In this document: piece after piece, positions 24,145-34,905 of the stretch | Layout: every line of letters starts with the position of its first letter | Position numbering within the stretch: the stretch's first letter is position 1 | Source of the DNA: Corydoras sp. C115 | Lineage: Eukaryota; Chordata; Actinopteri; Siluriformes; Callichthyidae | NCBI GenBank assembly: GCA_019802505.1 | Contig: JAFMOC010000072.1 | Coordinates: 1,080,501-1,144,500, forward strand | Length of the DNA: 64,000 nt | Direction of reading: 5' to 3' | The notes under the pieces: generated by a model | Seen by the model: the letters and a program-made list of their open reading frames with translations, nothing else | Database searches by the model: none | Told to the model about the DNA's origin: nothing | Made by a program: the position numbers and the translations under genes

Positions 24145-24626
24145 AAAACAAAAAAGGGAGCACTTATCAACCCCTTCATGAAGCATCAAACATGCCGAGA
24201 CACTAGGAGAGCACTTATCCACCCTCGCCGCTCGCAGTATGCACCACCTGCAGCAGCAGGGAGCTTACAGTGTCCGGCTTACAGTCCTCTGGGTTCGCTT
24301 AATGGGAAAAAAAATTTTGTACAGCCCATTGCATGCACACTTTTTTGTACTTTAAAAGTTTTTTTTTTTTTGGTTTGTTTTGGCAGAAACTACAACTTAT
24401 GGTGCTTTGCTACTCTGAAAGGCCAGCACAGTTGTGGGAGATGGCTTTGTGCTTAATTTTGTTCGGCAAAGGAGCGACCTACCTGCTCTTTCGAGAGATT
24501 GCATAATTAAAGTTATGTGAAGCACATCTGCAACCAATCGCAGGCCGGCAGAGAGTAATGCCACCACCTTTAGCCACAGATATTCTTCTTTTTCTTTCAC
24601 TGTTTTTCCCTTTATTATTCAGGGGT

Positions 24627-25560
24627 CATGTAATGAAGTAGGGTACATCCCTACTCACCACTTAAAGGTGTATACTTACCCAGCTCTGTCACGTTGTCCC
24701 ATAAGGGGTAAAAGAGTAAGAAGTAGAAAATGGAAGCTTTTACTTGCGTGGGATAACCCATCCTTACAGAAGGGAAGGGGGAGACTAAACTGTGGACACA
24801 ACACTTCTGCATATGTTAAAATGGGAATTTATTGTTTTGTTTATCTTATTTTAGCATTGTGTATGTATACTGTCACCCCTACATTTACCCCATAAGGAGT
24901 ATGGTATGGTCTAGAGGAGGGGTTAGTTATAGGGGTGAGCTGCAATATTCGCTGATTCGACGATTCGATTCGGAGAACCGTAGTCGACTATGAACCTCAT
25001 AGTCGAATGTACCATTTTGAGCACATGGGGGCGCCCATGGCTGCTGCTAAGCATTAGTTTTTATATGAAATGTCTTTGTTTTCGTTATATATATAGCCTT
25101 TTGTCAAATAATATCATCCTAATTTCTAGAAAAAAAGAAAAACAAAAAAAAGGTTTTCTTTTGTTAGAAAAACAAGTAAAATATAAATTTTTTTTTTTTT
25201 TAAACCACGCTTATAGCGCCATCTTGTGGTGAAATTTGAACTGATTCCACTATCAGTCGACTATTGGGAAAATCTGACGAATCAGATTCGACTATGAAAA
25301 TCCTTAGTTGAAGACACCCCTAGTTAGTTACATAAATAGGGCTACTTTAGCCACAGTTAAGGGGGGAATGCCTTGGAGACTGAATTCAGGCAATTGAAGT
25401 GAGACATATGACTTTGCAGTTATTTGTCTATGTTCTCTATATAAAGAGATCTTTGTCGTATGGTTTACCATGAGCCTGTTTGACCGTCTGTAAATTTGTA
25501 TATAGTTTTTCGGTGTGTAAAAATAAATGGTGACAGAAACCAAAGCAAACCTACCGTTCT
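24627..25560 (+). repeat. Possible solo LTR of a retroelement, split by a MITE
   Basis: Outside the MITE, the segment has a TATA-like CTATATAAAGAG (25437-25448) and AATAAA about 80 bases later, spaced as in an LTR U3-R-U5. Ends and TSD were not resolved, so this is tentative. Confidence 0.3.
24930..25322. mobile_element. hAT-type MITE, copy 1
   Basis: 393 bp with inverted ends TAGGGGTG/CACCCCTA and a perfect 8-bp TSD GTTAGTTA (24922-24929 and 25323-25330), the hAT signature. Inside are inverted TCGACTATGA/TCATAGTCGA motifs. No transposase, so non-autonomous. Confidence 0.93.
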
Positions 25561-25649
25561 CCCAATGCTGCCTCTCGTTTTCCCACTTTTAAAAAGGTAT
25601 TGGAGATGCACTTTATCACAGGTCACCACAGCGATGAACTCGCATTTAA

Positions 25650-25883
25650 GACTTGGCCAGTGATTTATGCCGGATGCCCATCCTGACACAACCCTCACCC
25701 CGTACCGGGCCTGGGGACACACAGACTATAGGGACACAGACTACAATTTAGAGCAGCCGATTCACCTTAAATCCATGTTTTTGGACTGTGGGAGGAAACC
25801 GCAGAACCCCATACATACACAGGGAGAATATACGGGAATGCTGAGAGGCGAACGTGCTAACCACTAAGCCACCGTGCTGCCTC
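25650..25883 (-). repeat. Old repeat joined to SINE family A 5' half
   Basis: ATTTATGCCGGATGCCCATC is a common fish repeat motif. From about 25718 it continues as the head-side half of family A. Confidence 0.65.
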
Positions 25884-26312
25884 CTTAGCCACAGACATTA
25901 CTTTAAATATATTGACTTGAATGGGTATGACAGGCTGAATATTTGCTGATATCAAATATCTTCTGTGTTAGCCACTTCCACATGGAATATGGGTAGTTAT
26001 AAAATATTGTGAAAATATAAGAATCTATTCTTATTCTAAGGAAATGGGGTAGCTTTGCTGTAAATGTAAAAATGACATCCTTTACATGTGTACTGAAGAA
26101 TTCAAGTCTTCAGAGCAATAACCAAATAGATCACCCACCATGGTAAAAATTATATCCTGACACAATTTATGCAGGCAAGAAATGAAACTGCGAATCAAAA
26201 ATGTTTAATACAGATATTTGCTTTGTATAAATAAAGGTAATAAATCATGTTTTTGAATATATTGACCGTAGCTGTCCTCCTCTCACCTTAATCTCTTGTG
26301 TATTCTTATTAT
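25884..26312. other. Upstream flank or intron of gpr22
   Basis: AT-rich, repeat-free. Probably intron if the acceptor at 26313-26314 is used. Confidence 0.4.
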
Positions 26313-26314
26313 AG
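26313..26314 (+). promoter_or_regulatory. gpr22: Probable 3' splice acceptor of the gpr22 coding exon
   Basis: A pyrimidine-rich tract (26270-26312) with a CTTAAT branch-like motif runs into ATAG/GACACC. Using this AG gives a 133-base 5' untranslated part of the coding exon, matching the known GPR22 plan of non-coding 5' exon(s) followed by a coding exon. The upstream exon was not identified. Confidence 0.5.
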
Positions 26315-26364
26315 GACACCAATCCCTGCTTCTTGACTGTGTTGTGCCAAGAGAAGACCCCATC

Positions 26365-26479
26365 ATGCAGTGGGCCAGTTATCATGGTCCTCCTTAAGGG
26401 CCGAGAGGAGGTGTCAAAGTGTGTGGGGTCAGTACCACAACATTGCCATGGGGACAGAGAGTTACACACAACAGTTTGA
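26365..26479 (+). promoter_or_regulatory. Two upstream ORFs in the gpr22 leader
   Basis: ATG at 26365 opens a 10-codon frame that stops at 26395-26397. ATG at 26384, in a second frame, runs 31 codons to a stop at 26477-26479 and so overlaps the gpr22 start at 26448. If the leader begins near 26315, ribosomes meet both before the receptor ATG, so translational damping is plausible. The ORFs are visible; regulation is inferred. Confidence 0.45.
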
Positions 26480-27911
26480 GACCAGTGATGGAGCAGGAAC
26501 GCTGGCCAGTCTCACTGGCCTTGAGGAAGCGGTTGGAGCGAGTGCCACCACTGGGTGGTATACGCCTTATCCAATTGGATTCCAGGTGTCACTTACCAGT
26601 TTTCTGTTGGTGGAGTTAGTTTTGGGATTTAGTAGTAATCTGACTGTCCTGGTGCTTTACTGTTCCCAGTCCAACCTTGTTGATTCTGTCAGTAACATGG
26701 TAACAGTTAACCTACATGTCCTGGATATTGTTGTTTGCGTGCTCTGTCTGCCATTAACAGTTGTCGTGGTGCTTCTGCCAACGGATCGTAACCTAGAGCT
26801 AATCTGCTGCTTGCACGAAGCCTGTGTGACATTTGCCAGTATCTCCACAGCAATTAATGTGCTGGTCATCAGCCTGGACCGTTATGACATCTCTGTGCGC
26901 CCTGCTAACCGCTTTCTCACTCCCCGATGGGCAGCGCTGCTATTGGCTTCTGTGTGGGCCGTATCGCTTGCTGTTTTCTTTATCCCCTTTATTGAGGTGG
27001 ACTTCTTCTCCTCAAAGCCAGAGGGTGAGTTGGCTGACAACTTCTTTACTTCTTCTTGGCACAACCAAACATCACTTTGCACTGGAGGAGAAGGCGATTA
27101 CACAGGCCCTGGAATGTACTACCACATCCTCCTGCAGGTGCCAATATTTTTTGTCACGCTGGTGGTCATGCTGTTCACCTACTCAAGAATTCTTCGAGCT
27201 CTCAACATTCGCATTGGTTCACACATGAGGAGGAGTCAGCGCCGCGGCGGAGCTACGTGCAGAGGGCGGCGCAAGAGGCGTAAGAAAAAGGAACAGTCGG
27301 CGGATGTTGAAGGGGGGGATCAAACGACAAATCAGACAAAGCATTTGGCACATCCTCCTCTCATTTCCTCCTCAGTTCCAACCCCTACAGCCACCTCGCC
27401 GCAACCCCTTTCCTCCACCCCTCTGATGAATGCCAGTACAGCGACAGCACCGACACCCGCAGTTGGTGTTCAAGCTTCGGTTTCCGCCATCATTGCTTTA
27501 CGAAGAGCCGTGAGGAGGCACAGAGATCGGCGAGAGCGTCAGCGGCGGGTCTTCCGGATGTCCCTGATCATCATCTGCAGCTTCTTAGGCTGCTGGGCTC
27601 CTCTATCTGTGGCAAACATTCTGATTCTGACTTTGGGCCCCAGCAGTGTTATTGTTCAAGTCCGCCTTTGGTTCTTGGCCATGGCATATGGCACCACAAT
27701 TTCTCATCCCCTGCTGTATGCCTTTACACGGCAAAAGCTCCGCCGTGCCCTCAGGGCCAAAGTGAAAAAGAGGGTAGTATCATTGCTGCAAGTGGACCCT
27801 TCTCCAGGTGGAACTGTGATTCACAATTCGTGGGTAGAGCCACGACAAGGGCGTAAAGCTCATTTAGAAGGGAGTGATGGCACTGATCGGCGGTTAACAG
27901 AGCCACTATGA
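26448..27911 (+). CDS. gpr22: G-protein-coupled receptor 22 (GPR22), single coding exon
   Basis: Orphan class A (rhodopsin-like) seven-helix receptor of the plasma membrane, 487 residues. I recognise it from GPR22-typical stretches such as SNLTVLVLYC, LDRYDIS, MYYH, LNIRIG, AYGTT and VIHNSW. Approximate helices: TM1 46-71 (N64), TM2 82-110 (D93), TM3 118-146 (C120, D144-R145-Y146), TM4 160-181 (W170), TM5 224-248 (P232), TM6 367-396 (C382-W383-A-P385), TM7 402-426 with HPLLY in place of NPxxY (H420-Y424), which is a family trait. C211 in extracellular loop 2 can pair with C120, and N206-Q-T is a glycosylation sequon. The start is the first in-frame ATG, in good Kozak context (gccATGG); an upstream in-frame extension has only non-ATG codons. 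Human GPR22 is 433 residues; the excess is mainly in intracellular loop 3 (about 250-365), which has a basic run and then a Ser/Thr/Pro/Ala-rich insert. Visibly more GC-rich than its flanks. Whether it is the a or b teleost paralogue cannot be told. Confidence 0.96.
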   Translation: MGTESYTQQFETSDGAGTLASLTGLEEAVGASATTGWYTPYPIGFQVSLTSFLLVELVLGFSSNLTVLVLYCSQSNLVDSVSNMVTVNLHVLDIVVCVLCLPLTVVVVLLPTDRNLELICCLHEACVTFASISTAINVLVISLDRYDISVRPANRFLTPRWAALLLASVWAVSLAVFFIPFIEVDFFSSKPEGELADNFFTSSWHNQTSLCTGGEGDYTGPGMYYHILLQVPIFFVTLVVMLFTYSRILRALNIRIGSHMRRSQRRGGATCRGRRKRRKKKEQSADVEGGDQTTNQTKHLAHPPLISSSVPTPTATSPQPLSSTPLMNASTATAPTPAVGVQASVSAIIALRRAVRRHRDRRERQRRVFRMSLIIICSFLGCWAPLSVANILILTLGPSSVIVQVRLWFLAMAYGTTISHPLLYAFTRQKLRRALRAKVKKRVVSLLQVDPSPGGTVIHNSWVEPRQGRKAHLEGSDGTDRRLTEPL

Positions 27912-27971
27912 AATGAAGGAGCCAGCCTGTTGATTTCTTGATTTATTCACTATAACAGCACTGGTAAATCT

Positions 27972-27977
27972 AATAAA
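27972..27977 (+). promoter_or_regulatory. Poly(A) signal AATAAA, proximal
   Basis: AATAAA 61 bases after the gpr22 stop codon. Its use is not shown; it would give a very short 3' UTR. Confidence 0.35.
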
Positions 27978-28361
27978 GAAAATGTGGTGGACCCTTATTA
28001 GGCCGGATTCGAAGTGTGCTGTTGCAGGTGTTCAGGTGACCGAAAACGAATCAGTCTCTTTATGATCACTGGGCTTTGGAAGCAAGATAAAGGCATGGTT
28101 TACAGCGGTAGACGGTTCATTTATGTACCATATTACTTCCATGTAAAGAATATTTTTTGATGTAAAAATGAACATAAATAGGAATGTTATGGAAGGTCTA
28201 TTTTAAATTTAATTCATTTCAAGTATCTGATTCCACACTGGGAATTATTTGTATGTAATATAATGTAATGTAATTTAATATTCTAATCTGCAGTTGCAAT
28301 ATGAAATTCTCTTTATTTGTAAATAGCTTAAATGGAATATTTCAAAGACATGTATAATAGT

Positions 28362-28367
28362 AATAAA
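28362..28367 (+). promoter_or_regulatory. Poly(A) signal AATAAA, distal
   Basis: Second AATAAA about 450 bases after the gpr22 stop, following an AT-rich 3' UTR-like stretch. It is the more plausible of the two signals by distance. Confidence 0.4.
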
Positions 28368-30298
28368 CTCCTCGATCTGCAATACTTGCAACTTGAAGTC
28401 AAACAGGGAATGGGTGCACAGGTGTGTCAATTAAGCAGCTCATTTGCTTGTTAACAAGCATCTTGTTTGAGGCAAGGCACAGAAGCGACCTCTGGGCCTC
28501 CTTAGCAACAGCTATTTTGGAAATCTTACTATCACCAGCAGACTACAGTGCATGTGGAGAAGGCTGATGCAAAAGCTCAAGCGCTCTGTATGCTATCCTT
28601 GCCCCTAGCCTCCTCCTCATACACCCACAGATTTGTACTCACCAAGTTAGATATGAACAGTAATTGTGCAGTAAACCTACAGTACAGCTTGTGGACTCAA
28701 CACAAGTCCTTGTTTACATAATAGTACCATCCTCTTTCACAGAACTCAATCTGGTATACAGCTGATGAATTAATACTCACAATTTGATTGTAATTTAAAT
28801 TTGATGTTTAGATGCATGCAATGGCATCCTCTACAAGGGCAAATGCATCGGAGACCATGCCTTATGTGCTCTCACAGGGGCACCATGGTGTTGTATTTCT
28901 TATTTCTCACAAAACCATTTGGAAATGGAGTTTCTAAACTGATTCATAATGTAAGACTGGTTTTTCAACAGGAACATTTGACTTTGTTTTTTTGTTAAAT
29001 CTCGGGCTTTGCTTAGTTTCTTTATTGGTTGGTTTTTTTTTTGTTTGTTTTTTTTATAATTGATGAAGCCTCATTATGAATTACAGATAAATAGTTGCTG
29101 GTCTGCACTGCTGATGCTGGGTTTATAGAACCAGTCTCAGAATTTGAGTTTACATTTTTAGAGGAGAGAAAGTGTGAACGCGGAATTTGAATTTCCATAG
29201 ATTCAGGTTTAAATGTAAAAAAACAATGATGGTAAACACTGTACAGAAATATTTTTTATTACTGTCTCGTGTGTGTTTATGATATGAATACAATGTTTCA
29301 TAGCCATTATTATAAAACATGAACCTAGATAGGCCCGGGAGACTGAGGCATTTTAAACTCTTCCCTAAACTGAAGAATACCTCATACATGTTATTCTGAA
29401 CAAGCTGTGGCATAACCTGAGATTTTCATTAGGCTCACTTAATTGCATCTGTGGATGACAATGTTGTTGGTGTGTCCAACGTTTTATTTCTTTAACTTCA
29501 ATTATAAATATGCTCTACTGTGTTGTTATGTGCACTATAAAATATCGATGTGCAAAGGATAGATTAGCATGTTTAGCTTTTATTATGACTAAATTCAGTG
29601 AGGGGCTGTACTTATCTAGATCTATAAAGGTTGGTAATCAAACACGTGATCGACTCTGATATTCCCTACAGGGCTTTGCACACATCCCTAGACCGGTCAC
29701 ACATCATCTTCTTTCTTTTGGAGTTCACATAAAGATAAGAAGATTAGAGTTAGCAGTTGTTTTAGGTAATTAACTAAGTGACACACTCATTACAAGGTCG
29801 ATCTGATCATGTCTTTATAAGGTTTCTTTTTCACACATGTACTGTGTTGAGTCAGATGCACATCCTTTATTCAAATGCACTGCATGTATTATACTGTTGT
29901 GATTTATTGTACGATGCTGTCATTGTGCTGTTTTCATGTACATTTAGTTTGTCTGTACCAATAAATTCAAGTTTCTTCTGTTTAGGAAGTTGTTCATCGT
30001 TGTTGTTCAGCTGAATGTGTATTACAAAAACATCAATATTAATAATATAAAAGTATTCACGTTCAAGCGTGTATATACAGTATGTGCTTAAAAGTTCATG
30101 TGTTTCTGCTTTAATTTTATCAGAAGTTGATATAAAAACACACTGTGTTAACAAATAAGGCAAAATATACATGAGAATTGATTTATTAAGGAAAATAATT
30201 CAGTACATATACATATATATATACAATTTAAATGGCAAAAGTATGTGAACATTTGCTTTCAGTACTGAACCCCATTGTTCAGTGAACCCCCCAGTACT

Positions 30299-30400
30299 GA
30301 ACCCCCCTTGTTCAAGATTCAAGAAAATTTTATTATCATTAATATCACAGTTACATGAGAGTAACGAAATTATGAGTCATGGACCCCGATTACCCTGTTA
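30299..30400 (-). repeat. Retroposon 3' end fragment
   Basis: TTCAAGATTCAAGAAAATTT and TTATTATCATTAATATCAC resemble the reverse complement of a common fish retroposon tail. Confidence 0.4.
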
Positions 30401-30565
30401 TTTAAATTTCAATTTTGAGAAGAAATGAGAATTACACATATCGCTATGTGAAATGTGAAATATATATAGTATACCACTATGAATATATATCACTACAAAT
30501 ATAGAATATTTAACTATAAATATAATATATAAATATATGTATATACAGTATATAAAAATACATTT

Positions 30566-30566
<1 letters not shown>

Positions 30567-30613
<47 letters not shown>

Positions 30614-30624
30614 TATATATATAT
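30567..30624. repeat. (TA)n microsatellite
   Basis: About 25 units with small interruptions, touching the tail of the next SINE. Confidence 0.92.
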
Positions 30625-30966
30625 TCATTCATTTATTATCTTCCGCTTTATCCTCTATTAGGGTCGCGGTACCCTGTTATTTCCCCATGCCCATCCAGGG
30701 GAGAACGTCTCGGGCGCTGGGCAGATACGCCCAGGACAGGGCACCAATCTATCGCTGGGCACACACTCACTCACACAGACACACTCTATATGGGGCAATT
30801 TGGAGAACTCAATTGACTTGATCCATGTTTTTGGACTGTGGGAGGAAACCGGAGAACCCGGAGGAAACCCACGCGGACACAGGGAGAACATGGAAACTCC
30901 ACCCAGATGGGGATTCGAACCGGGAATCCCTAGTGCTGAGAGGAGAACGTGCTAAACCACTAAGCC
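30625..30966 (-). repeat. SINE family A
   Basis: Complete body; head ends at CACTAAGCCA. Confidence 0.92.
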
Positions 30967-30978
30967 ATAAATATAGAA

Positions 30979-31103
30979 CAGCGATGGATTGGCGCCCTGT
31001 CCTGGGTGTATCTGCCCAGCGCCCGAGACGTTCTCCCCTGGATGGGCATGGGGAACCCCACCACGACCCTAATAGAGGATAAAGCGGGAGATAATGAATG
31101 AAT
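30979..31103 (+). repeat. SINE family A, 3' third
   Basis: CAGCGATGGATTGGCGCCCT through the tail. Head-to-head with the preceding copy. Confidence 0.88.
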
Positions 31104-31388
31104 ATCAGTGTCAGTTCTAATGTTTTAATGGGTTTCTGTTCATGACCTGCTTGCTACAGGTCCTTTCATGACATTTCTGTTTGAAAAGGTTCAGGCCTTT
31201 GACTTTGGCTATTCCCAAACATAAACTTAACTCTTCCGTAACCATTCTTGGTAGAACTACTTGCTTTGGGTCTGCTTTGGGTCTTTTTGTCTTGTTTCCC
31301 ATTAGATGCACCTTACAGACAAATGGCCTGAAATTTTCCTTTAGAATCTTCTGGTATAAAACAAAATTCATTGCTTAAATAATAATAG
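31104..31388 (-). pseudogene. Decayed Tc1/mariner-like element, part 1
   Basis: Belongs with 31717-32110. TCCTTTAGAATCTTCTGGTA is a recognisable antisense motif of a fish Tc1-like element. The element is cut by the SINE at 31389-31716. Confidence 0.5.
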
Positions 31389-31716
31389 GGGCGGCACGGT
31401 GGTTTAGTGGTTAGCACGTTTGCCTCTCAGCGCTAGGGATTCCCGGTTCGAATCCAAATCTGGGTGGAGTTTCCATGTTCTCCCCGTGTCTGTGTGGGTT
31501 TCCTCCGGGTTCTACGGTTTCCTCCCACAGTCCAAAAACATGGATCAAGTCAATTGAATTCTCCAAGTTGCCCCATATAGAGTGTGTTTATGTGTGTCTG
31601 TGTGTGTGTGAGTGTGTGCCCAGCGATGGATTGGCGCCCTGTCCTGGCTGTTTCTGCCCAGAACCCGAAACATTCTCCCCTTATAGAGGATAAAGCAGAA
31701 GATAATGGATGGATGA
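31389..31716 (+). repeat. SINE family A in the Tc1-like remnant
   Basis: Intact head, GGATGG tail, 3' body deletion (CATTCTCCCCTTATAGAGG). Confidence 0.9.
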
Positions 31717-32110
31717 TCTATAATTAACCATTTCAAGGCCTCCTGTTCCAGATGTAGCAAGACAGATCCAAACCATGAGGCTACCACCACAGTGTTTTAC
31801 AAATGGAATGAGTTTGTTATACTAAAATGCATTCTTTGGATTTTTTATTCTCTATCTACAAAACATTTTCAAAAAATTTCTGGATTATCCATCTAATCTT
31901 CACCAAGTCCAGTCTGGAATAAACACCGTTGTTCATAGTCCTTCTGATTGGTGGGCTTTTGAACAATACCATTAGCTTAAAGGTAAAAAGTGAAAGGCCT
32001 TGAGTTGCTTAGGTTCCTTTGTGACTTTGCAGACTTACATTCCTGCCATGTACTTGCTGTGATCTTTGGTCGGTCAACCCTGGAGAAGGTAATAAGGTCT
32101 ATAAACTTGT
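31717..32110 (-). pseudogene. Decayed Tc1/mariner-like transposase, part 2
   Basis: Minus-strand translation at about 31723-31802 reads KHCGGSLMVW, close to the HGGGSxMxWG motif of Tc1-type DDE transposases. Reading frames are broken elsewhere. Confidence 0.55.
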
Positions 32111-33646
32111 CTTAGTATTTAATGTTTAGAAATAGGACTGCTTATTTGGTGATTCTTTATGTAAACCATCCACTAATACATGATTTGGGTTTTACATCCA
32201 CTTACAGATGCCTAAAGGATGCTGGTGGCTGCAACATGCATAGAATGATGGTAAATACAGATTGCATGAGATGGAAAAATTACAATTAATAGGTCAATTT
32301 AGTACACAATTAATGTATTAAAATAAACATAAAATACTTGCATAGACACTTGCACATCCTACATACCACATAGAGCATCGCATAGGCCATTTGCATTATC
32401 TTGTAACCCCCTACAATACAAACCTCAGGAGGCACGGCACTCATACAGTAGTGCTTGCTATCCTACAAATAAATATGAACAAATAAGAGGAAAAAGAAAA
32501 CAAAAAAGGGGGCACTCATCAACCTGATCTGGAACTGTTGCACCAACTGCTGAGACACAACAAAAAGCTTCTATTCCCTTTTGTTTTCTTTCTTTTTTAT
32601 CATAGGGCAGGTACGCCTTTTAAGTTAAACAATAATGTGCAAGCATATAATTCTGGTTTGTTGCTGTTGCTTAGTAATCCCACATTTCTGATCCATTTAA
32701 TTGTACCAACTTAACACACGCTTACACATGCATACCACTCATATTGTCATTGCAGTTCTAAGAATCGGCCACTACCCACATATTTTTGGGTTCTATTAAT
32801 TCTACTTGGGTTTAATTTTGGGTTCTGTGTGGGCAAGTTATTTCAAACTACCTCACCCTACCATTGCTTTATCTATCCTACTGAACCATGCTGAAACAAA
32901 AAGGGTCTACCCAAAAGTGTTCCCACAAAGATGGAAGCATACAATTTTCTAACATGTGAAGCAAGGTGCCTAATTTTATAAAAACTGACAATGACAAGAA
33001 AATGATGAACATCTAAATCCAGTGGGAGTTGTGACCACTTCCCCAAAAAACATTTAATGTTCTTATTTTTTTAGTCTTCGAAATCGGTACATTTTCTTCT
33101 ATGAGGAATTAATGGTTCATTGCAGGAGTACACCATGAGAGCAGTGTGTAGGCTGCAGCTCCAGGGAGATGTGAAACTTAGGAAACGCACACACCGAACC
33201 TCCTGTAACAACATAGCGCCCACACACAAATAGGTTTCTCAGAAGCACAGTGTAAGGCTTATTGTTCAATGATGTCATATTTGCAATTTCCCATATAATA
33301 CCTGTACATATTAGACCTTAAACAATGGAAAGGTCTTAACAAGAACAGAAAATGATCTTAACTATTGCTATGTGACATAAAGTCGTTTGGGATTTGAGCT
33401 TATTCTGTTGAAAGAGCGTTTGTAAAGCCAGACCCTGACTGTTTTTGTACAGAGAGGACTGGCTCAAAGGAGGCATGGCAGTAAATCCCAAAGGTGGAAT
33501 TTGCTTTCTGTACAAGCACACAGTCGTGCCGTAATAGTACAAGAACAATTCATGTACACGTCTCTGTTTTATAGGTCCACCATTATAATTACAGATATTG
33601 TAATGTTATTAATATATATATTTATATTTATATATTTTTATATGAT
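32111..33646. other. Unique spacer
   Basis: AT-rich. A 26-base motif at about 32497-32524 (AACAAAAAAGGGGGCACTCA) also occurs at 24147-24171, hinting at an unnamed repeat. Confidence 0.4.
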
Positions 33647-33812
33647 AGAATTCTCCAAATTGCCCCATATAGAGTGTGAGTGTGTGCCCAGCGATGGATT
33701 GGCGCCCTGTCCTGGGTCTATCTGCCCAGCGCCCGAGACGTTCTCCCCTGGATGGGCATGGGGAAACCCACCGCGACCCTAATAAAGGATAAAGCGGAAG
33801 ATAATTAATGAA
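33647..33812 (+). repeat. SINE family A, 3' half
   Basis: GAATTCTCCAAATTGCCCCA through the tail; the head half is absent. Flanked by TA-rich DNA. Confidence 0.88.
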
Positions 33813-33904
33813 TATATTTTATATTAATATAAATATTTTTACTTTTAACAATTCATATATAATATTAAGTTTTCTATGTGAGCCAGCCTAGGTTTTTAAA
33901 CCAA

Positions 33905-34214
33905 ACACACACAGCTGGGGCAATCATATGCTTGTGGTTACGGAACCACCTTTGCAACCTGAAGGTGCCTGGTTCTATTCCCGGTCCCATCAAGCGCTAT
34001 GCGTAAATTGCCCTTTTGGCCTTCTACAAGGACTGACCACCATATTGGGCACGTCTGCTCTCATCACTCAGTGTGTGTGTGTGTGTATATGTGTGTGTTT
34101 TTTCACATATACACACACAGTATTTGTACTCAACCCTTCACTGCACGAATGGGTTCAACGTGGAGGACAAATTCCTCTGCATGTAAGCCCAGTAGGCAAA
34201 ATAGATCACTAGCA
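33905..34214 (+). repeat. Family D SINE
   Basis: tRNA-like head with GGTTCTATTCCCGGTCC, a GT/TA-rich middle, and 3' part GGACAAATTCCTCTGCATG..GCAAAATAGATCACT. Confidence 0.6.
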
Positions 34215-34615
34215 CAATTAAATATTTAGTAAGTAATATTTAGTTTGCACCAAGATGCATTCTTGCTGGAATCTTTCCCAAATGGTTTTTACAACTGTAA
34301 ATATCCTAAATTTATTACTGATAATGTAATTTACAAGTGGCAATAGCTAAACAAGTTCTCGTTCCGGTCATTTATTTATATAGCGCTTGTTACAATAACA
34401 CTTTATCACAAAGCAGCTTTACAATGTTGTTAACGTTAAAACCTCCAAAGAGCAAAGTGAAGGATTTTAACTCTGTAATGTACTGTTGTAAAACGCACTA
34501 TATAAATAAATTACTTGAACTTGTTATGTTGTTATTTTAAGGTAGAAACCTTGCGAGGACCAAGACTCAGTGATCCTCGTGTGGCTGGGCAGCATCAACA
34601 GCTTGTCCTTGTGAT

Positions 34616-34808
34616 CAGACCCAGGACAGGGCGCCAATCTATCACTGGGTACACACTCACACACTCAAACACACTCTATATGGGGCAATTTCGAGAATTC
34701 AATTGACTTGATCCATGTTTTTGGACTGTGGGAGGAAACCGGAGAACCCGGAGGAAACCCACGCGGACACGGCGAGAACATGGAAACTCCACCCAGATTG
34801 GGATTCGA
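34616..34808 (-). repeat. SINE family A, both ends truncated
   Basis: GACCCAGGACAGGGCGCC to TGGGATTCGA, then abruptly TA repeats. Confidence 0.85.
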
Positions 34809-34819
34809 TATATATATAG

Positions 34820-34900
<81 letters not shown>

Positions 34901-34905
34901 TATAT
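34809..34905. repeat. (TA)n/(GT)n array
   Basis: Starts at the broken head side of the SINE. Followed by TAACTGCTATAAAACTACAT, a module repeated at 37169. Confidence 0.9.

Larger units (their letters stand above)
27912..30230. other. gpr22 3' UTR and downstream unique DNA
   Basis: No repeats and no further gene recognised. Short open frames lack coding signs. The 3' UTR probably occupies the first 0.1-0.5 kb. Confidence 0.5.

Noticed and set aside
26370..26447. N-terminal extension of gpr22 upstream of 26448
   Set aside because: It begins at GTG; there is no in-frame ATG, and its residues do not resemble GPR22. The ATG at 26448 has a good Kozak context.
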